Assembly: GCA_034401135.1 (NCBI GenBank)
Contig: JAWZSP010000001.1
Coordinates: 4,154,001-4,218,000 of the forward strand
Reading direction: 5' to 3'
DNA from: Volutella citrinella
Lineage: Eukaryota; Ascomycota; Sordariomycetes; Hypocreales; Nectriaceae
Length of the DNA: 64,000 nt
The notes beneath the pieces were generated by a model. The model was not told the DNA's origin. It worked only from the letters and a program-made list of their open reading frames with translations, and searched no databases. Both the position numbers and the translations under genes were made by a program. Every line of letters starts with the position of its first letter. The stretch's first letter is position 1. Below, piece after piece: positions 58,403-64,000 of the stretch.

Positions 58403-60793
58403 ATGTCCAAAATGGCTGATTCAATGGATCTGGACTCGTCCTCGGGGAGTGATGCGGACGTGCGGCACGATCATGTGTCTGCCAAGGGTGGTCAGACCGG
58501 CACCAAGCGCAAGGCAGCGGACATCGCTCAGGATGCGGGTCAGCCCCCAAGAATCAAGGTCAGCCAACAACTCTCTCACTTGCCCTCACACTGTAAGACT
58601 GCATATTGATTAGCTAACACACGGACCAAAGGCTCTTGACCTGGACGTGGTCAATAAAATCGCTGCGGGTGAAATAATTGTGGCCCCCGTTCATGCTCTG
58701 AAGGAGCTGATTGAGAACTCTGTCGATGCCGGGTCAACCAACTTGGAGGTACTCGCGAAGGATGGCGGCCTCAAACTCCTCCAGCTAACAGATAACGGCT
58801 GTGGTATTCGGGTAAGAGCTATCGAAACCTCAACTACAACCCGAAAAACCGTGAGCCGCTGGTCCATTGTTGCTGACTCTATCAATAGAAAGATGATCTG
58901 GCCATCCTGTGCGAGCGCCACACCACCTCCAAAATTACAAGCTTTGAAGATCTATCTTCCATCGCAACCTATGGTTTCCGAGGCGAGGCCTTGGCAAGTA
59001 TCAGCCATATTGCACATCTAACCGTCACGACCAAGACGAAAGAGTCCGACTTGGCCTGGCGTGCCTTTTACATGGATGGCAGGCTCGCCGCCCCAAAGGC
59101 AGGTCAGCCGGTAGAGCCGAAAGGCGTAGCTGGACGCCCGGGCACGCAAATTACAGTCGAGGACCTATTCTACAATGTCCCAACCCGCCGAAAAGCATTC
59201 CGATCCTTCTCTGATGAGTATAACAAGATCCTAGAAATGGTGGGTCGGTATGCCGTTCACTGCGACGGCGTGGGCTTCACATGCAAGAAAGCCGGCGAAG
59301 CATCTGCCGGCCTCTCGGTGCAGTCTCATGCGACCACCATTGACCGCATCCGCCAGATCCATGGCAGCGGCGTCGCCAATGAGCTGTTGAAGTTCTCCAC
59401 TTCCGAGGCTAGATGGGGGTTCAAGGCCGAAGGATATGCCACGAACGCAAACTACTCCGTCAAGAAGACCACCTTTCTTCTCTTCATCAACCACAGGTCT
59501 GTGGAGTCGACCCATATAAAGAAGGCTTTGGAGCAGGTGTACTCGACCTTCCTGCCCAAGCATGGCCACCCTTTCATCTACCTGAGTCTCGAGATTGAAC
59601 CCGCGCGTGTCGATGTCAATGTACACCCCACGAAGAGAGAGGTGCACTTTCTCCATGAAGATGAGATCATACAAGCGCTATGCGAGCACATCGAGACCAA
59701 GCTGGCTGCTGTGGACACAAGCCGCACGTTCAAGACACAGACGCTCCTCCCAGGTGCCCGGCTACCCGAGCAGTCCCCTCGCGTTGATGGTGACACCAGC
59801 CCTGGTCAGAGTACCCCCTTGAGCAAGCGGCCTAGAAGAAATTCCAACGACCTTGTGCGAACTGACACGGCGGAGCGAAAAATCACATCCATGTTTACCC
59901 GGGCTGGCCCGAGCGACGCCGCCGACTCCAGTGAGCGAACGCAGCAACCTGCAGCAGTGGCCGAGGACATCAGCTATGAGACCACGGACCGAGAAGCGGT
60001 CAAGTACCGGTTCAACAGCATCAAAGAATTGCGCTCCAAAGTGCGCGACGATATGCATGAGGAGTTGACGGAAACCTTTGCTTCTCATACCTTTGTAGGA
60101 ATCGTCGACGACCAACGGCGGCTCGCGGCCATACAGGGAGGAGTCAAGCTGTATTTGGTTGACTATGGGCACACCTGTTTCGAGTATTGCTACCAATTAG
60201 GGCTGACCGATTTTGGCAATTTCGGTACCATTCGCTTCAGCCCTTCTCTAGACCTTCGCGAGCTGCTGCGGATGGCCGCAGAGGTGGAGAAGGATAACGT
60301 CTCCTCCCCTGACGAGGACTTCGAGGTGGACGCGCTGGTCGAAAAGGTGGCCGGCCAATTGATTGAGCGCCGGGAAATGCTCCACGAGTACTTTTCCCTC
60401 GAGATATCGCCCGCTGGCGAGTTGATATCCATCCCCCTCCTCATCAAGGGTTACACGCCGCCCATGGTCAAGCTCCCGCGATTTCTCCTCCAGCTCGGAC
60501 CGAATGTGAACTGGGCCGAGGAGCAGGCATGCTTTGAGACGTTTCTGCGCGAGCTCGCTACCTTTTATGTCCCTGAGCCATTGCCGGTGCTGCCGGGCGA
60601 CCAGGAGAGCCTTGCCGACGAGGATATTCCCGAGGAGATGCGGCTACGACGACAACATCTACGCTATGCAATGGAGCACATTTTCTTTCCCGCATTCAAG
60701 AGTAGGCTAGTGGCCACTCGCTCCCTCATGGACCGGGCTGTTCTGGAGGTGGCAAGTCTCAAGGGACTGTATCGAGTCTTTGAGAGATGTTGA
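58403..60793 (+). CDS. mlh1: DNA mismatch repair protein MLH1
   Basis: Three exons, 58403-58558, 58632-58811 and 58889-60793, give 746 residues. After a serine/acidic N-terminal extension with a basic GTKRKAAD patch, the GHKL ATPase domain is complete. It shows NKIAAGEIIVAPVHALKELIENSVDAGS (general base Glu77, Mg-binding Asn81), DNGCGI, CERHTTSKI, YGFRGEALASI and GTQITVEDLFYNVPTRRKAF. The transducer segment EPARVDVNVHPTKREVHF follows. A low-complexity linker (about 385-470) precedes the C-terminal dimerisation domain, which ends GLYRVFERC; the FERC terminus is the conserved MLH1 signature contributing to the partner PMS1 endonuclease site. It works with MutS homologues in nuclear mismatch repair and meiosis. 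The start is the first ATG in frame; the N-terminal extension is about 40 residues longer than in the human protein. Confidence 0.97.
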
Positions 60794-61060
60794 TGTATAA
60801 GTAGTGGATGAAACTACCTGTTGGTTGATGAATACCCACCTGATAGTCGTAAAGATCAAGATGGTTCCGTTAGGTATATGGAAAATGATGGGCTATGGTC
60901 ATTGCTTCTTATGAATGATAATGTGGGGAGCGCACAACCGCTCCAGCATATAGATGACGGACTGTTGGGCGACATGAAAAAATGCGGTTCATACAGTCAA
61001 TCATATTCTATTATTTCATACTCTCATTACTTTTGGTCACACCACGCCCTTGCCAGGCAC
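60794..61060. other. Short convergent intergenic region
   Basis: 267 bp between the stops of MLH1 (plus) and SYO1 (minus). It is A/T-rich near the middle, so the two 3' UTRs probably abut or overlap. No gene. Confidence 0.6.
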
Positions 61061-63179
61061 CTACGCCGCCTTAGGCGCATTCTTCCGCTTGTAGGCCAGG
61101 AAACGCGTTAGGTTCATCACAGCCTCGTCGGCACGCAGGCGCAACTCGGGCTGGGTACCCTTATTGATGCCCTTGACCATGGTGCGGGTCTTGGGGAGGG
61201 CTTCTTCGAGGCGCTTCTGAAACTTTTCTTTCCAGTACACCTCGCGGTCAATTTCGAGCTCCTCGTTGGCGTAGACGTCAAAGAGCTGGTTGAGCGCCTC
61301 GACGGCGTCGGCAGGAGGTGTGGCGGGCAGGCCGTCGGCGAGGGTGACGAGGAACATGCCAATATCACGGTTGCGGGCCAGGGGGGCCGGATGGAGCGCG
61401 AGCTGGCCTAGGACGCCGACACACTTGACGCCAATGGATTGGAAGGGATCATTTTGGTCCTCAGGCTGCGGCTTCTCCTGCACGGAGGCGTCGGCGCCCT
61501 TGGTGGCTTGGTATAGGGTGATGAAGCGGCGGTGCTCCTCTCCCTCGGCGGCAAGCGGCGGCTCCCGGCCACGGAGGGAGCGGGCGATAGCCCAGGCAAG
61601 GCCGGTAACATGCGTCGCGAGGGCAATATCGGCGGTGTCTGCCGCGAGTACGGGTGCAACGACGGATGTCCAGAGGCCACGGGCATAGGGATCCCAGGCA
61701 GCCTGTAGTGGCGCGTTGGCGGAGTCTGCGAAGTCAAGCAATGAGATTGACCAGGTGATGTTGCTCAAGGCGGCGAGAGCGTGAGACTGGAGCCGGACTG
61801 AGGCATCGGAGGAGGGCGAGAGGGGCCCGGCGAGTCGAGAAAGCTCTGGGAGGGCCGTGGAGAGGAGGGCCTTTAGCAGCGGGATGTCGTCGATGGTTTC
61901 GGCGCTAGCATCGATGTCACCAGCCGTCACCATCTCCATGTCAGCCTCGAGCTCGTCTTCGTCCATTTCTTCATCGCCATCATCCTCATCCTCGCCGTCC
62001 GGACCATCGTCCTGGGCCTCATCCTCGTCGCCGTCAGCATCACCCATCTCCTCATCGTCCTGGGCACCCTTAGACCCAGAGGCTTCAGCCATCGGGGGCT
62101 CGCCGCCATCAGAGCCGATGGAAGTGTTGAGGCTGGTGCCGATCGAGGCGAGTATCTCAAGCGCCAGCTGCTGGTACTCGATAGGGTTGGCCCAGCCGGT
62201 AAGGTCAGATGGCGTCTGGTCGGGCTGGAAGGTGCTGATGACTTTTGAGAGAGTGGGGACGAGGATGGAATTGTCAACACCGAGGGCGAGGTCCTCATCT
62301 TCGAGTAGAGCGGCGAAAACATTGTGGAGAACGCCGCAAGCCAGAACACCATCGCTTGTTGGTTGCTTGCGCAGGGCTAGAAGAGAGCTGTAGCACTTGG
62401 GGTCCTTGGAAGCGACAATGCTGTCAGAGAGTTCATGGTTGTCCTCGGACAGAACCATGAGGCAGGCAAGAGCATCGCTGCGCAGCGCGACGACATCTGA
62501 GTTGCTGGCAAGTTCATCCGAGGTTAGGAGGAAGATGAGCTTTGTGATGGTGGCGTTCTTGGCAATGGACTCGAGGATCTCGTCTTGAGCCTCGGCCAGA
62601 ACAGTCAGGAGAGAGATGATGGACGAGGTAATGCTCAGGATGGTTGCTTGCTCGGCCTTGTTCCTCTTCTGGAAATCAGTGTCTTTGGAGCGTAGCATGT
62701 CAGTAGCCTGAGGCCTGGTTAGAAGACGCACGCACCACTGGAATGACTTACACGGCGGTGTAGAGTGGTGGGAGGGTACTTACTGACTTGGAGGCGAATT
62801 CAATGGCCGTCAGGACATCAACTCGATACAGATGGACGCAGAAGTCGGACTCCTCCTCTTGCGCCAGGACCTGCAAGATGCCCCAGCCAGCAGCGCGGCT
62901 CTCAAGGGCGGCATCGGTTAGGGTCTGGGTGAGGACGGTGTGAACGATCTGCTCACGCAGCAACAGCTTGCGGCAGCGGGAGTCCTGAATGATGCTTGCA
63001 ATAGCCGAGGCAGCAGAGGAGCGCGACTTGGGGTCGGCGCTCTTCAGATCCTTGATGACGGGCAAGATCTTGGCCTCGCGAAGGGCCGCGAGCTCGGGGT
63101 CAGTGGGCGGCTTGATGTCCTTGGCCATGGGGTTCTTGCGGTGGGCGGCATTGCCGCGGTTCCTCCGCGATTTGCCCAT
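61061..63179 (-). CDS. syo1: Symportin SYO1-like ribosomal-protein import chaperone
   Basis: Two exons on the minus strand, 63179-62784 and 62707-61061, encode 680 residues. The N-terminus is basic (MGKSRRNRGNAAHRKNP), like the nuclear-import signal of SYO1. The remainder is an ARM/HEAT-type alpha solenoid (for example KDLKSADPKSRSSAASAIASII, then repeated Leu/Ala-rich helices). It is interrupted at about residues 345-395 by a long Asp/Glu-rich loop, the acidic loop characteristic of SYO1. In yeast and Chaetomium SYO1 binds nascent ribosomal proteins L5 and L11 and escorts both to the nucleus with the karyopherin Kap104. The acceptor choice keeps EFASKS-ATDMLRSKD in frame. The protein is complete and of normal length. 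Confidence 0.92.
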
Positions 63180-64000
63180 GTTGCAGGTGTGTTTCAGCCG
63201 GAGAGACGGCGCGAAGATTTTTTCTAAGTGGGTGAGGCTCGTGAGGCGTGCTTGAGTGTCGTTTTGACGAGGCTGATCGGTGGTTGAATAGAAAAATCAA
63301 TTGGTGTCAATCTTTTTTTGGGTGGTTTCGCTCATGCCCCACTTGGGAAAATATAGCATGTCGTCGCCAGACCAACCAGGCGATGGTGAGGATGGAGGCG
63401 ACGGCCGGATGGGGAAAGACGGCAGATCAGTGGTTTAGCCATGATGGCCATGTCTTGCTATTCCCAGGCCGTGGTTGAACACTGCGGCCCGGCAATTGCG
63501 CAGCTCCCATCGCCATCGCTGCACTGATTCTGGGCGTCAAACTAATTGGAGAACGCGTCCGCTGCGACTTTCATCGTCGTCCGAATCCAAGACCACGTGC
63601 CGCTTGGGCCACGCTGGTAAGCATGGAAGAAGCCATGATATCATTAGTCGAGGAGGGGCAACCGAGACAATGAAGAGATACGGGGCATTGGAATGATGAG
63701 GAGACGAATCTCGGTCGTTGTATTTTTAGTTTTTGAATTTGACTCTCCCCTCCCCCCCCCGTAGCTGGCAGCACCTGCACAAGCGAGCAACGTCTAAGCG
63801 GGCAGGAGCAACGCCAGAGAGCCTCCAAGGGAAGGTGCCAGCCTGGTCCCGGCGCATGACGACAACGTGAGATCTTCCACCTGAAATTAACCCTGAGACG
63901 TGCAGCGGTGCAACATCTCCCATCCAAGCCAAAAAGCACGGCTTTCTGAATCCTGTGCCACCAGCAGTGGGACTCGGGAGGGGAATTGGCTCCTTCCTGG
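63180..64000. promoter_or_regulatory. Region upstream of SYO1 to the window edge
   Basis: Holds the SYO1 promoter and leader. No coding gene is recognisable in the last 820 bases. An ACGCGT at 63553-63558 is noted but probably chance. Confidence 0.45.

Noticed and set aside
63553..63558. ACGCGT upstream of SYO1
   Set aside because: SYO1 is not a cell-cycle gene, and this hexamer is expected about 16 times in 64 kb by chance.

Overview
The window is nuclear DNA from a filamentous ascomycete, most likely Sordariomycetes and probably Hypocreales. The evidence is short GT-AG introns (about 50-150 nt), a one-exon CRE1/CreA gene whose zinc fingers and phospho-region resemble hypocrealean CRE1, a Zn(II)2Cys6 regulator, and a cysteine-rich GPI-anchored wall protein. 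There are no bacterial-type operons, no CRISPR array, no recognisable transposon ORF, and no tRNA or rRNA that I could support.

Layout: cre1 (minus, 3543-4778); a 7 kb gene-free stretch; a RecA/Rad51-family repair gene with six exons (11833-13305); a BTB-bromodomain fusion (17497-18861); an acyl-CoA-binding protein (19800-20357); a GPI-anchored Cys-rich protein (23615-24531); END3 (minus, 25790-27109), divergent from isopentenyl-diphosphate isomerase (28412-29327); a GNAT acetyltransferase (31477-32480), convergent with RPA2 (minus, 33099-34080), which is divergent from a peroxisomal Lon protease ending in SRL (35009-38063); a 13.3 kb stretch without a recognisable gene; a Zn2Cys6-PAS transcription factor (about 51395-53757), convergent with an unrecognised small protein (minus, 55660-56364); MLH1 (58403-60793), convergent with the ribosomal-protein import chaperone SYO1 (minus, 61061-63179).

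These are mostly conserved housekeeping and regulatory genes, not a gene cluster. Three concern DNA repair or replication (Rad51-like, RPA2, MLH1), but they are spread out and show no sign of co-regulation beyond one MluI-type box at RPA2. I found no convincing new multi-gene system. The features most worth a second look are gene-structure oddities: a 4-nt first coding exon in RPA2, an 8-nt exon inside the zinc cluster of the regulator, and a Lon intron whose retention would remove the peroxisomal signal. Also notable are a bromodomain lacking its acetyl-lysine asparagine, several unusually long perfect inverted repeats in intergenic or intronic DNA, and one possible small secreted cysteine-rich protein in the large gene-poor region. 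Exon coordinates were worked out by hand from splice sites, reading phase and family conservation.
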